Notes: generated from the sequence alone by a model not told the origin. A stretch of 64,000 nt of DNA from Oncomelania hupensis (GCA_036898135.1 CM072522.1:4483491-4547490); one strand, 5' to 3'. Counted from the stretch's first letter, positions 21,103-32,659 are shown. Program-made: numbers and translations.

Positions 21103-22020
21103 ATGGGAAAACCAAGGCAGGGAGGGAAAAGGGGGCAGGGCCAGTCTAGTGACAAAGAGAGAGAAAAGGCTTCATTGTTTATTTGCCCAAAGTGCAATGA
21201 TCAGATTCCAGAGCACGATGTTGTGCAGTGCTACGATTGCAAATACTGGTTCCACTATAAATGCACTAGTTTGAATAAACTTGAGATTTCTTTCCTGGTC
21301 GATAGCGGCGAGAACATTCAGTGGCTCTGTCAAACTTGTGAAGAGGGAAAAGGGCAGAAAAATTGTAATCTAGAGGTGAAAATCGATGCGTTGATCAAAA
21401 AGATTGAAAGCATGGAGCAGAGGCTGATAAAGTTGGAGTCTGGATACACAGGCGTTTCTCTTGAAGAGAAGATAGAAAAAGCAGTTGAGAGAAAGTTGGC
21501 CGACGCACTGGATGAGCGCGCTGAGGTAGAGAAAAGAAAGCTCAATGTGATGGTGGTGGGGTTGCCAGAAAGCGACAAGGAGGGGGAAGAAAATAAGTTG
21601 AAAGATGATCTGATCAGACTGAAAAGCATAATAGCGAAGATGGATTCAAGTCTCGCGGAGGAGACGCTTGTAGACGTAGTCCGTCTGCGCTCAAACGCTC
21701 CTGGCAGGCCACGCCTGTTAAAGTTTAAAGTAAGAAATGAGGCAGCAAAATCAAGCATTTTGAGAGGTTCCTTCAACCTGAACAAAGGGGTTGAACATAA
21801 CAAGAGGGTTTTCTTTAACCAAGACTTCACTCCAAAACAAAGACAAAAACATAGAGAACTGAAAGAACAGCTTGAACAGAAAAAAAAAGACACAGGGGAA
21901 CATGACTGGATTATTAGAAATGGAAGGATAGTGAGGAGGAATCAGCTGCAGGACAAAGACATAGGGCATGGAAGGGGAAAAGAAGAGAAGGGGAGGGGGG
22001 ATGCAAATACAGAACATTGA
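21103..22020 (+). CDS. CR1-like ORF1 protein with PHD-type finger and coiled coil
   Basis: 305 residues from ATG 21103. Residues 28-79 have PHD-type ligands: C28/C31, C43/C46, H51/C54 and C76/C79. A charged helical region at about 85-150 (KKIESMEQRLIKLE) is a likely coiled coil. A conserved block follows (VMVVGLPES, then VVRLRS and RPRLLKFKV), as in LINE ORF1 proteins that bind RNA and form particles. The tail is very basic. The stop is TGA (22018-22020), and the same frame stays open directly into ORF2. The base composition and Lys/Glu-rich ends match ORF2. Confidence 0.85.
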   Translation: MGKPRQGGKRGQGQSSDKEREKASLFICPKCNDQIPEHDVVQCYDCKYWFHYKCTSLNKLEISFLVDSGENIQWLCQTCEEGKGQKNCNLEVKIDALIKKIESMEQRLIKLESGYTGVSLEEKIEKAVERKLADALDERAEVEKRKLNVMVVGLPESDKEGEENKLKDDLIRLKSIIAKMDSSLAEETLVDVVRLRSNAPGRPRLLKFKVRNEAAKSSILRGSFNLNKGVEHNKRVFFNQDFTPKQRQKHRELKEQLEQKKKDTGEHDWIIRNGRIVRRNQLQDKDIGHGRGKEEKGRGDANTEH

Positions 22021-24933
22021 CCTGACAGTCACACTGTACATAGTTTTACACAACACAAAGACTGCATAGATTGTAAGGATTTTAATTGTAGTATTAAGCT
22101 CAAAGGTGTTCAAAACTGCACTGTTCTGTATTCAAATCTTGATAGTTTTTTAAACAAGAAAATTGAATTATTACAGCTTATAGAGAAAAGGAATGTTAGT
22201 GTTATTGCTCTCACTGAAATAATTGCTAAAAATCAATCAGGAGTTTGTGAAGCAGAATATAATATACCAGGATTTGAGTGCTTCATGAATGAAAATCCTA
22301 AACTGGGTGTTGTATTATATATTAGAGAAGACCTGTATCCTCAGGCATGTGAAGAACTAAATAAGGCTAACGTTGATGAAAGCACTTGGTGCCATTTTAA
22401 AAATAAAAATGGTCACAGCGTGCTGTTGGGATGTGTGTACAGACATCCAAACTCATCTGAGGAGAATATTGGCAAATTAATGGATCTAATAGTATCTGAT
22501 CAAATAAAACATTTTGACCATATATGCATTATGGGAGATTTCAACTTTCCCACAATTGACTGGGAAAATGGGGTTGCCAGCACTAGAGAGCAGCAGTTTG
22601 TTGAATGTATTAGGGATGCGTATTTGTTTCAAATGGTGAGTAAACCAACACGGAGGAGAGAAGGGCAGAAACCAAGTCTTTTAGACCTGGTTTTAGTAAA
22701 TGATGCAGAAGTTATTTCCGATATTGAACATTTATGTCCACTGGGAAAAAGTGATCATGATGTGCTTGTATTTGATTTAAATGTTTTTGAAATAGTACAG
22801 AAAAGGAAAAATAATGAACATTTTAATTATAAGAAAGGAAACTATAATGATTTAAGGCAAACTTTAAGAGCAGTTGATTGGAATAAAATAAAAGAACAAA
22901 ATGTGGAAGAAAGTTGGTTATATATAAAAAATAACATTTTATTAGCAATGGAAAAACATGTACCAAGGTCAAGAGGAAAGTCAAGGTCTACTTTAGTGCC
23001 TGCATGGTTTAAGAAATCGTGTTTAAAAAAGGTAAAGAAAAAGCATACTTTATATAAAAAATATTTAGAAACTCAAGATGGTGTCGATTATCAACGGTAT
23101 ATAAAAGCAAGAAATGAATGCACAAGAGAGGTGAAAAAAGGCAAAAATGAATCATGAATTTAAAATTGCTAGTACATGTAAAGAAAACCCAAAGGTTTTT
23201 TGGAAATACATTCAATCCAAGACGAAAGTGTCTTCTGGCATCAGCTCTTTGAGAAAAGAGGATGGAGATATGGCAGTCAGTGAGGAGGAAAAGGCAAATA
23301 TTTTAAATGACTTTTTTTTCCAGTGTTTTTACAAAAGAAGATTTAAAAAACATACCTAAATTAGATCCTGGATCTAGATCAGATGGAGTAAGTCTAACTG
23401 AGATCCTTATAACACCTAAAGCTGTGCAGGAAAAACTAGCTAAACTAGACCCATGTAAAGCATTTGGCCCTGATGGTATCCCGCCCAGAGTGTTAAAAGA
23501 GGCAAGTGACGAGTTGTCAGTTCCTTTGTGCCTACTTTTTAATAAATCCTTAGATGAAGGCACTGTTCCGGCAGACTGGAAAAAAGCCAATGTGACTGCT
23601 CTTTTTAAAAAGGGCAGTCGGGTAGAAGCGGGTAACTATAGGCCTGTGAGTCTCACATGCATCATTTGCAAAGTCCTGGAGTCTTTTGTGCGAGATGCGG
23701 TGGTGGACCATATGAATCTATGCTCACTGTATACAGATTGTCAGCATGGTTTCAGGAATGGTAGGTCATGTGTGACTCAGCTATTAGAAGTCATGGAAGA
23801 TTTTACGGGAATGTTAGATGATCGTGAGGGGTTTGATGTACTGTATCTGGATTTTAAAAAGGCATTTGACTCTGTCCCACATGCTAGACTTTTAACAAAA
23901 ATCGAATCATATGGTATCACTGGAAAGGTGTGCCAATGGATTGGGAACTTTTTGTCTGAGAGAAACCAGAGGGTGAGAGTTGGTGATAGTTTCTCTTCAG
24001 AAGCTCCTGTGTTAAGTGGTATACATCAAGGTAGCATTTTGGGTCCAGTTTTATTCACTATTTTCATAAATGATTTACCAGATGAGGTGTCCAGCAGTTG
24101 TAAAATTTTTGCTGATGACACAAAACTATATAACTTGTCCAGTGAGAGTCTTAAGCTACAGTCCGATATAAATAATCTTGGTAAATGGTCTGATAAGTGG
24201 CAACTTCATTTTAATACTTCCAAATGCAAGGTACTAAAATTTGGTAAAAAAATTTCTTGCCATGAATATTATATGACCGCTGATGGACAGAGTGTCAATT
24301 GACAGCTGTACCGAAGAGAAGGATCTGGGGGTCACTTTTGATAAAGAGTTAAAATTTGATAAACATATTAATAATGCAATTGCAAAGGCAAATAAAATGC
24401 TGGGGATTATCCGAAGATCTTTCACCTGCCTTGATAAAGATACGTTAACATGTCTGTATAAGACTCTTGTCCGACCTCATGTGGAATATGCAAATGCTGT
24501 TTGGTCACCGCTACTGAAAAGACAATCGTCGGCGATTGAAAAAGTGCAGCGAAGAGCAACAAAATTGGTAAAATCCTTGAAAAATCTGCCTTACAAAAAA
24601 AGACTAAAGAAACTAGGCCTTCCGAGTTTGAAATTTAGAAGAGTTAGAGGTGATCTTATACAAACATACAAAATATTAAATAACATCGACAAAGTCAATG
24701 CTAATACATTCTTTAAGTTTTATGATGGAGGCAAAACTAGAAACTCAGAAGACAAAATTTTTATCCAGCACTGTCGTACTAACAAACGAAAGCACTGTTT
24801 TAGCCATAGAATTGCACCACTGTGGAACAAACTACCATTACATGTTAAAAAAGCTAACAACTTAAATACTTTTAAAAACCTTCTGGAAAAGGTAAGTTTC
24901 ATTGTGGAATCCAAATTTGATTTCGATGAATGA
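22021..24933 (+). pseudogene. CR1-like ORF2: endonuclease and reverse transcriptase with three frameshifts
   Basis: The endonuclease begins near 22100 (LYSNLDSFLNKK, IALTEI) and includes GDFNFPTIDW and SDHDVLVF. RT follows with GPDGIPPRVL, NYRPVSLT, YLDFKKAFDSVPH, GSILGPVLF and FADDTKLY. The C-terminal part is VRPHVEYANAVWSP and NKLPLHVKKANNLNTF, ending at 24933. Frame breaks occur at about 23135 (one extra A in a run), 23312 (one extra T in a run) and 24290 (one base lost). No ATG is available before 22285, which is already inside the endonuclease, so initiation must rely on read-through or reinitiation at the ORF1 TGA. Confidence 0.85.
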
Positions 24934-25064
24934 TTTTCATTAAATTCTAATTCTCTGAACAATTGCAAAAATAACCGGAAAATTTAAAGTTGTATAAAAA
25001 CAGGGACACAAAAAAGCTGCGAAGCTTAACATAGTCCCTTGAACTGAACTGAACTGAACTGAAC

Positions 25065-25290
25065 ACATATCACTGAAAAATCAGCTTGATGTGTCAGATT
25101 TGGGCGGTGGCAATTGTCAAGGGACATTACTCTGAGACAGAAAGTACCATTCAATTAGACTACAAAAGAATACAAAGAGCGAAAATGGAAATAAGAGCGA
25201 AAAGGAGCCTAAATATGCTAAAGAGATTCAAAAGGAGTTCAATGCCTATCAAAAGATGCGTTTAATGGGTAAATTGGATAACTGAAATAT
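25065..25290. repeat. Repeat unit flanking the CR1-like element, right copy
   Basis: See the left copy at 20521-20760. It adds TTTAATGGGTAAATTGGATA, matching TTTAATAGGTACGCTGGATT on the left. The region 25291-25705 beyond has no gene. Confidence 0.55.
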
Positions 25291-25702
25291 CAGCTTTGTG
25301 GTGGGTGACGGGTAGAGGAGAGGGAGGGGGGGCATTACAGGAACAACTCACTATAGATAGTATAACTGTAAATAATTCCAAGCAGATATTTATTTCCAAA
25401 AGTTATATATAATAAAGTATATTATCACCCCCTCTGCTTCCTCCACACTACCACCGGCGGTATGTTTATCTCCTGAATACAAGAAGAATAACACATACAT
25501 ACATAACGACAAAATGTTATCCATCAATTTGTATATTCTTGATTTTGCCAAACTTTCAGTTTTTAAAAACCTTCTTCAGGGCATTAACTGTGTGAAAGTT
25601 TATTTATAATACCCTATATTAATATTAATTATTGTCTATCTACCTTGTTGTATTCAGGTTATATAATTAATATTGTTATCGGGTATTATATATATCTATA
25701 TA

Positions 25703-25705
<3 letters not shown>

Positions 25706-25759
<54 letters not shown>

Positions 25760-25782
25760 ATATATATCTATCTATATCTATA

Positions 25783-25868
<86 letters not shown>
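25706..25868. repeat. Compound (CT)n-(TA)n microsatellite
   Basis: CT units (25706-25758) pass through TATATCTATCTATA into about 80 bases of (TA)n. Confidence 0.95.
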
Positions 25869-25871
<3 letters not shown>

Positions 25872-26059
25872 ATATTCTTTTAATGAGGTCTTGCAGGTAG
25901 TCGGCTAGTATTATATTATACATTTACTTTTGTTTAGATCTCAATTGTAATTAACACATTTTTCCCCAATAAAAAAAAGTCAGAGTAATTTCCCTGTGCC
26001 CAAGCAATTTTGAGCTGATTTAATTTCTCCTGGGATCTGTCTCTCTGGCCAGAATCGAT

Positions 26060-26516
26060 AGATTTTACAGTTTTGCAATATAATTCACCACCTCTTTCTC
26101 TCTCCTTGGAAAAAACATCTTTGCTCGCTCTTAAAACCTTCTTATTTTCTTATTTCCTAAGTAAAAGACCTTCCTCCCCCCTCTGTTGCAGCCTCTGTCA
26201 GTTTCTTTCCCCCCTCCTCCCTCATTTCCCTCTCTTCAACTCCTCCTCCCCCCTTCCGTCATGTAAAATATTTTGTCCCCTTCACCTGCTTCCACTATGA
26301 CTATGAGTTTAATATTTCATTGTTTACTATATTTTAATACTTTTTTTTCTGTCTCCACAACTTAATTAATGTGGTATATGTTGTTAATTTTTAATTTTAT
26401 GTAATATGTATAGAAATTGTCTATTTGCGTGTGCTGTGTGTTTGTGAAAGGCATCATGATTTGCTGTGTATTGTGAGATATGTGTGCAATATAAATATTA
26501 TTATTATTATTATTCC
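26060..26516 (+). mobile_element. Probable L2-like LINE 3' end
   Basis: A short frame ends in KTFLFSYFL-type wording, reminiscent of the KTHLF C-terminus of L2 proteins. A pyrimidine-rich 3' UTR follows, and the end is GTGCAATATAAATATTATTATT. The arrangement matches an L2-type 3' terminus, but the coding evidence is thin. Confidence 0.4.
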
Positions 26517-26784
26517 TCAGGAACCACAACTTTAGTATTTAAAGGAAACCAAATCACATAGTGCTCCACAAAACAATCAAATTTACAGATTCCAGCCAGC
26601 AAAGCACCTTGCCACAAACATAAATTCTACAATCCTGGGAAAAAATGAGCTAAGACTTACATTACCAACCACATTTTGGCATATCTTATTATTATTGTTC
26701 TGATCAGGATAATCTCTTTGTCATTGACATTATACTTGCATACTTGTGTATTTGCGTATCTGTGCTTGTTTGTGTGTGTAACCC

Positions 26785-28880
26785 TGTCATGAACTGGCTA
26801 GTTTTAACTCTGCCCAGTGACTATTCAGCCTTGTGTAGTCATTGTAACTTTAGAAGTTAGACTATTACACAGCAGCAATTAAATTACACAGCCGGCCACA
26901 CACGGCGAGCGAGCCACCCACGCTGCGCAGTGAGTCAGCACTTGAGCTTTGAATCGGACCGTTTAACCAATGACCAGCAGGCTAAGCGGGTAGAGCCGGT
27001 TCTGATGGGTCAAAACCTACACACAGTTTTGGTCAGTCGTGTGTGAGACGAGGTAGAGTCAACATCTCCACAGCTAGAGAAATCTCTTCCCTCATAGACC
27101 AGGAAGCAGGACGTTAGAATCTTAGAGTTCTATTTAGTCATCACGGGCCTGAACTTGTCAAACAGGTAAATGAACACCCTTCTGTTTCATCGTGATATAT
27201 TTATATTGTTGAAATTATGTTTGTGGAATTTGCTATGCATAAATGTGAATTGTTAATCCGAATTTGCGTGACCATATGGAAAAGCCGAACACGTGGCGAA
27301 ACACGACCGGTTGCGCCGCCATGTTGCTAAGCCGTCTTCTTCTTTCTTCCCTGTATCCAATGTCAGTGTATCCAATGTCAGTGCATTCAACAGTGTAGTC
27401 CTTCTCATTCATAAACACAGTTTATCAAATTTATTGTATATATCCAGTTCTCTGCCCATTGCCTAACCACATGTCGTCGCCATAACGTGTTGGCGTGAGC
27501 CAGTAACTTTGTCGCTCGTTTCGTACAAGTAGGCCTACTTGCTGCACATAGGCGCGCTAATGTTACAGTAACACGAGACCGAATGGATGGAGAGTGAAAA
27601 CTGGATGGCTGGGAGTCAGCAATGTGCGCTGTGTTGGTGTGTGTATGTGTGTGTGCGTGGGTGTGTGTGTGTGTGTGTGTGTGTTGACTAGCAAATATAT
27701 ATTTGCCCTTTTGTACAGTTCATTCGTTTCATGACTTTATCTTCTTATCCTTTTATTGTGATTTGCTGTTAGCTTGTTCACATGTTCTCTATGTTTCATA
27801 TGTGCTTTTGTGTGGTGCTGCAGCTTTTACCGAATGCATTCCTTGTGTATTATTCACTTGGCAATAAATTATCTTGAATCTTGAATCTTGAATCTTGAAT
27901 CTATGCTGTACGGAACCACTGTTGTTTAACTTATATGTATGTTTGCAGACCAGTGGCTGTACCACTGAATGTTTATATTATTATTAATTCTGTATGTGTG
28001 TAGTTAGACACGATTGATATTTATGTATGTATAGGAATTTAGAGTGAGATTCCAGTGGACCCCGGATGTAGCAGAATGTTCGTCGCTTATGTATAGAGAT
28101 GTGGAGCTATCACTGAGGGCTACTTTGGCTTTCAGTGAGACGCTCTGCACAAACCGATTATTCAGGGTTGTGCAGAATTTCGTCTCTTATATTACAGACG
28201 AGCAGGCGAGCTATCCTGTGCGTCCCACTCCACAGAAACGACGAGTTGGTTGAGGAGCCTCTACCGCACAAGTCGGACAGAGCTACCCGGAAAAACACCC
28301 TGTCAGACCCCACAGCGTGGCAAGGGAACCCAACTACACAACGACAAAGGTGTACCAGAAGCTACCTCACAGAAGGACTTCGCACGCACCATCTAGCAGT
28401 TAAGTGTATTCAACAAAGGTGCACTTAAACTGATCGAAACAGGACCACAGTAGTCCAACTCTCCAGAAACTGTAAAACGGACCACAGTAGTCCAAATCTA
28501 CATGAAATATAATAGCAAGTGCCCGAGGAAGATATAACAGCTGCCTAGACTATCAGCGATCGAACTATTAGCAGTAACTGAGACATTTTAAGTTAGATTA
28601 GTACTTAGAGAATCTTGTATAGAGTAGAAGAAATAAATGTGTGATTTTAACTGTTATCAAGTGGCTGGACTACATATGATTCATAGCCGTGTGAAAGCTA
28701 GTGTGACAGTAATCTTTTACCATTTTATCTATCTATCTCTGTACCCCAACCTTAACACAGAACGAGCTAAACAAATAAATTTATTAAAGTAATTCATAGG
28801 GTGACTTACTAGCAGTTCCCACCGAATAAACGTGAGGGTCCATAATTCCATTGTGCAGAGCCCATAAACCCCACGTGACA
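26785..28880. mobile_element. Solo LTR, 2.1 kb, with 5-bp target duplication
   Basis: It starts TGTCATGAAC and ends CCACGTGACA, so the termini are TGTCA/TGACA, the same short inverted ends as the LTRs of the 41086-48110 element (TGTCA...TGACA). A perfect AACCC duplication flanks it (26780-26784 and 28881-28885). There is no internal coding region or second LTR, so it is best read as a solo LTR from recombination. It carries a (GT)n run at 27640-27685 and, at 27873-27901, four CTTGAAT units after AATAAATTAT, which looks like a LINE tail nested inside. Confidence 0.7.
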
Positions 28881-28903
28881 AACCCTCACACATGCCTGCA
28901 ATT

Positions 28904-29300
28904 CAGGGTGTCCCAAAAAATGTATACACATTTTAAATAATTGTAAACTTGGTGTTTATTATAATTTTATTTCCTTTGTTATGTAAAAATATTTACAAGT
29001 ATAATTTTAGTTTTTTTTAAAAACTGCCTTTTCTTAAACTGACGTCCATTTTGATCCAGACACTACTGACAATGCGAAGCAATGGAATCGCACACATCAT
29101 GAAAAATTCCCTTGGTATTTGGCAGCACAACTGCATTTTTACACTTCCTGTAGCATTTTAGAATACATTTTCTTTTTCGAAATTTAATCTGCCTGTCATT
29201 ATTGTGTTCAAGGTTGAATCTACAAAATAAACACAAACAGTTTAGTTCTTTGCTATTTACAATTATTTAAAATGTGTATACACCTTTTTGGGACACCCTG
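28904..29300 (-). mobile_element. Mariner-like MITE, 397 bp
   Basis: The perfect outer ends CAGGGTGTCCCAAAAA / GGGACACCCTG extend into longer inverted repeats through TGTATACACATTTTAAATAA. On the minus strand the interior keeps wording like CLDQNGRQF, the extreme C-terminus of mariner-type transposases, but the frame is broken. TA flanks the right end (TAT) while the left is TT, so the expected TA duplication is only half visible. It begins 18 bases after the solo LTR duplication. Confidence 0.75.
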
Positions 29301-29530
29301 TATGTTAGATCAAAGGTATAATGTATACATCCAGTTGCAGTTTACCAATGGTAAATATATTGGAAACAATGTGAAAATGAAGATAACAATGTCAGTTTCA
29401 CTCTAGAATTCAGTGTGAACATTATTATTATTGTTTTGCTTCAGTTATTTCCATCACATTATATTCCTCTATAAACTTTGTTTTTATTTCAAGTTGTTGG
29501 AATTGTGTGTGCTGATACTTTGACAGCATA

Positions 29531-31680
29531 TAGAGAAAGCCACAGCAAGTTTGCAGACACCAGCAAAACGAATGGAAAATGGTCTTCGGGTTTGAAGAGC
29601 CATTGAATTTTACACATATTTTTGGCAACAACTCCTTTTGGAACCATGACATCACTCCCACTTGGAAGTGTACATCCAGTGATTTTTACTGTCATGACGG
29701 CACTTGTGTGCCTCTGTGGTGCCGGTGTGACACCATCCCTCAGTGTCAAGATGGGTCAGATGAGCATGGATGCCAGACCGTGCCACCAAGCCAAGAAAGT
29801 GAGACGCTGAGATGAGACAGTACTGTTGCTTTCCTGGGATGTGACTTCTTTATTCTGATTGTACTGGGCAGTGGTAAACTTTCATATCCCTGAGGAACTT
29901 GCCTGACCTGCACGTTATATAATATTCTATTTGGTTGAATGTCTGCTGTAAGTTTTTGTCAACATTTTTGGTCTTGTTTTCTCAGTTTGGAATGCATCAC
30001 AGTCATGAAACTGGTTTAATCCTTGAATTCTAAACTTCTCAGTGCAGTGATATATTATCAAGTGTTGGAATGCAGATCTTGGAATGTAAATTGGTTGATT
30101 TTTGTGTTTGGGTAAAACTAAAGGCATGGTTATTTTTATTTTGATCTTTGGATCGGACAGCTGCATGGACTGTGTCTTGCATGATGTGTCTTGTGTGTAT
30201 GTTGGTATAGATCGCCGCGCTTTGAGCCTTGGGGAAAGGCGCGTACATAGCATCCTGTATTATTATTATTATATTATTATTATGTAGTCTTTTTGAATAT
30301 TGCATTTATATTATAAATCAATTATCTTCACCATCATTATTAGAAATACATAATGTTGGTTTAGTATTTGGGTTTTGGCATCCATTTCTTTTATTACAGA
30401 TATTGCCTGTATTGAAATAAATAACAAGTAGCATAAAATTTATGCTACTTGTTATTTAAATTTTAAAAAAAGCTTTATGGTTTATTTAATTGTTATAGTA
30501 ATGTAACATTAACAATGACACACACACACATTTGAGAGTAATAGTTCATATTTATAGTTATCATCGATATTGATTTTATGTGCATTCCATTTTTGTTTTG
30601 TTCAGTGTTGAAATTTGATGTCTTTTTGTTCTTAGTCTTTTGCAAAATCATTTTTGAGATTTAGTAGGTCCTCGTGTGAACAGTCAGTAACATTATTGAA
30701 AATAAAATTATGTTACTCATTGACAAGGCCAGCAGACCTCGATATTCGAGCTTTATGGCCGAGTGGTCTAAGGCCGAACTAACTTGCCTTGTCCACAGGC
30801 TAGAAACCAATGTCGCCTGACAGGTGTGGGATCGATCCCACCTCTGGGCGTTATGTTACTTTCGACTCTGGCAACGTCTCTGGGGTTTTCTCCAGGTACT
30901 CTGGTTTGCTCCTCCAGCAAAATTTTAAAAACACAACTAATATTAGGTAGGATGGGATTGGGGGTGCTACAGGCTGCGACTATGCCTTCACCAGGGGAGG
31001 CGACCCAGAATTTCCTGAAGGGACAATAAAGTGTAAAATAAATAACTAAAAATAAAAATCAACATCTGTCTGACTGTGATAAAAATCTGAGGCAATAAAT
31101 ATTAGAGTGCACATAATTATCCACTAGCTTTCCTATTCAGTATCTTCTTGAATGAGGAATCTTTATGAAATAGGCAGGATTTATTTTTACTGAAAAATTG
31201 GATGAAATACAGGCCATTTTAAATAATTTGTACTTTATATTGTAAACATTTGTGTGTGTTTGTGTGCATGAGTGCATGTGCGTGGTCATACATGCGAATG
31301 TGAGCGAATGTGCATTTTGATTTTGGTTGTTTTGATGCTACTTAGTGGATGAGTAATAATAAATATCTGCTGGTCTAGGTCCATGTGGCGCTAACTCATT
31401 GACAGCCCGGATCAATGAATTCCCTAATATACAAGGCATAGTAAACCTGAGTAAGTACTCCCAATAATTATTAATGTTAGAACCCTTATAAGCCCCTTGC
31501 TTCAGGCACATTGAACACTTTGATGGAAGTACTCCCTATACATTTTTTGTGTTACAATTGTTACTACTATAGTAGTCGCAGTGGTATTATTATTATTGCT
31601 ATGATGGTGATGGTGATGATGATGATAATGATGATTATTATTATTATTTATTATTATTATTATTATTAATATTATTATTA

Positions 31681-31744
<64 letters not shown>

Positions 31745-32389
31745 GTAATTATTATTATTATTATTATTATTGCTGTTCTTCTTATTTTTATATTTTGCTT
31801 TTAGCGAATTCAAAGTTCTTATTGTATACACTGATAAAACATTTTAAAATGTTCTCTTCATTTATTGTTGAATAGTATGTCAGCATGGGAAATAATGTGA
31901 CATTTGTTATACTATTGCTTTTCAGATGAAACACAAAGTTTTCAATACTCTGCGGTGTTGTTTCTCACACCTAGAGATGATCTTGTAATCACTGTGACCA
32001 TTGATGACGCCAACAAACCACCAGCTTCCTTGGTGAACAGACCAATCAGTGAAATTCTGGTGGTGGAGTACAGATTCAACACTGGGGGGTATGAACTCCG
32101 TATGAAAGTGGGACTGGATAGAGATGTAAGTAGCTCATGGAAAAATACAATATTCTTACTGCAGGAATGTGTACTCAGTTGACCTGAATAATCAAACTGT
32201 AAACACTGAAAGAAAAAAAAGTATATCCAAGGAGGATGTTTAAGAAAAGAGCTGTAAGTTGGAACAGTTCACACACTATTATTTTATTTTTTAAATTTTT
32301 TTTTTCAGGGCTCATCAGATTCTCCTGATGATGACATCAATTCTCTGCAGTTTCGACTTGAATGCAACGATCCTACCGTTCCAAACAAG
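29531..32389 (+). CDS. LDL-receptor class A domain gene, four exons, ends outside or unknown
   Basis: Exons: about 29531-29798 (ends phase 1 at GAAA|GTGAGA), 31379-31450 (phase 1 to 1), 31926-32125 (phase 1 to 0, GAT|GTAAGT) and 32309-32389 (phase 0, AAG|GTAAGC). All phases join. Exon 1 has an LDLa module (WKCTSSDFYCHDGTC, then DTIPQCQDGSDEHGC) with the calcium-binding DGSDE motif. The second exon reads PCGANSLTARINEFPNIQGI; the third includes EYRFNTGGYELRMKVGLDRD; the fourth has SPDDDINSLQFRLEC. LDLa modules are extracellular and bind ligands with calcium, so a secreted or membrane protein is likely. The family is not recognised. The first exon's start is uncertain (acceptor ATATAG at about 29529). 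Introns hold a SINE and an L2-type tail. Confidence 0.65.
30188..30290 (+). mobile_element. L2-type 3' tail fragment
   Basis: Same sequence as 11393-11490 in the opposite orientation: ATAGATCGCCGCGCTTTGAG, GGGGAAAGGCGCG and CATAGCATCCTG, then TATTATT units. It lies in intron 1 of the LDLa gene. Confidence 0.65.
30418..30458. repeat. Perfect 20-bp-arm palindrome
   Basis: Arms 30418-30437 and 30439-30458 pair without mismatch around a single central A (core GTAGCATAAA...). It could extrude as a cruciform. It is not followed by a T-run in an RNA-terminator context and lies in an intron. Confidence 0.85.
30752..31045 (+). mobile_element. tRNA-derived SINE, copy 2
   Basis: Box A TGGCCGAGTGG and box B-like GGGATCGATCC, then CTGGGCGTTATG, a GGGGTTTTCTCCAGGTACTC core, GCTCCTCCAGCAAAATTTT and a 3' part ending AGGGACAATAAAGTGT. 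It is collinear with 6232-6540 at roughly 75-80% identity by eye. The tRNA-like part does not close into a normal acceptor stem with the flanks, so it is a SINE rather than a tRNA gene. Confidence 0.8.
31600..31772. repeat. ATT microsatellite
   Basis: GATGAT units followed by about 140 bases of (ATT)n in the intron before the 31926 exon. The minus-strand poly-Asn frame is an artefact. Confidence 0.95.
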
Positions 32390-32659
32390 GTAAGCTAACA
32401 GAGTTGCTACTAACTGGAATAATCTACCTGTTTCACTTAAGAATGCATCAAGCAGAAATACGTATATGTTTTATTTCTATGATGAATGAAATGCTTATGA
32501 AAATTACATGCTCAACAGACCCACCGAGTATTGCCAAGTTGAGGAAGGGGCACTTAGAAAGGCTTCACGGCCTGTTTTGCCCCCGCACTAGTACTACTAC
32601 TATTTGATCCAGAAAATCCTAAGAGTAATTGTTCTCCTGGTGACCTGTGTTTCCTGACC

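Larger units (their letters stand above)
21000..25064 (+). mobile_element. CR1-like non-LTR retrotransposon, nearly complete
   Basis: It holds ORF1 (21103-22020), ORF2 (22021-24933, three 1-base frameshifts), a 130-base 3' UTR and a 3' tail of AACTG units (25041-25064). The 5' end cannot be fixed; about 21000 is a guess from the leader before the ORF1 ATG. Domain content (PHD-finger ORF1, APE endonuclease, RT, no RNase H) and the pentamer tail fit the CR1 group. Only three frame errors across 3.8 kb point to a young copy. Confidence 0.85.

Noticed and set aside
30752..30850. Possible tRNA gene (box A and box B present)
   Set aside because: The acceptor stem does not close, and the same unit with a long shared 3' body occurs at 6232-6540, so it is a SINE.
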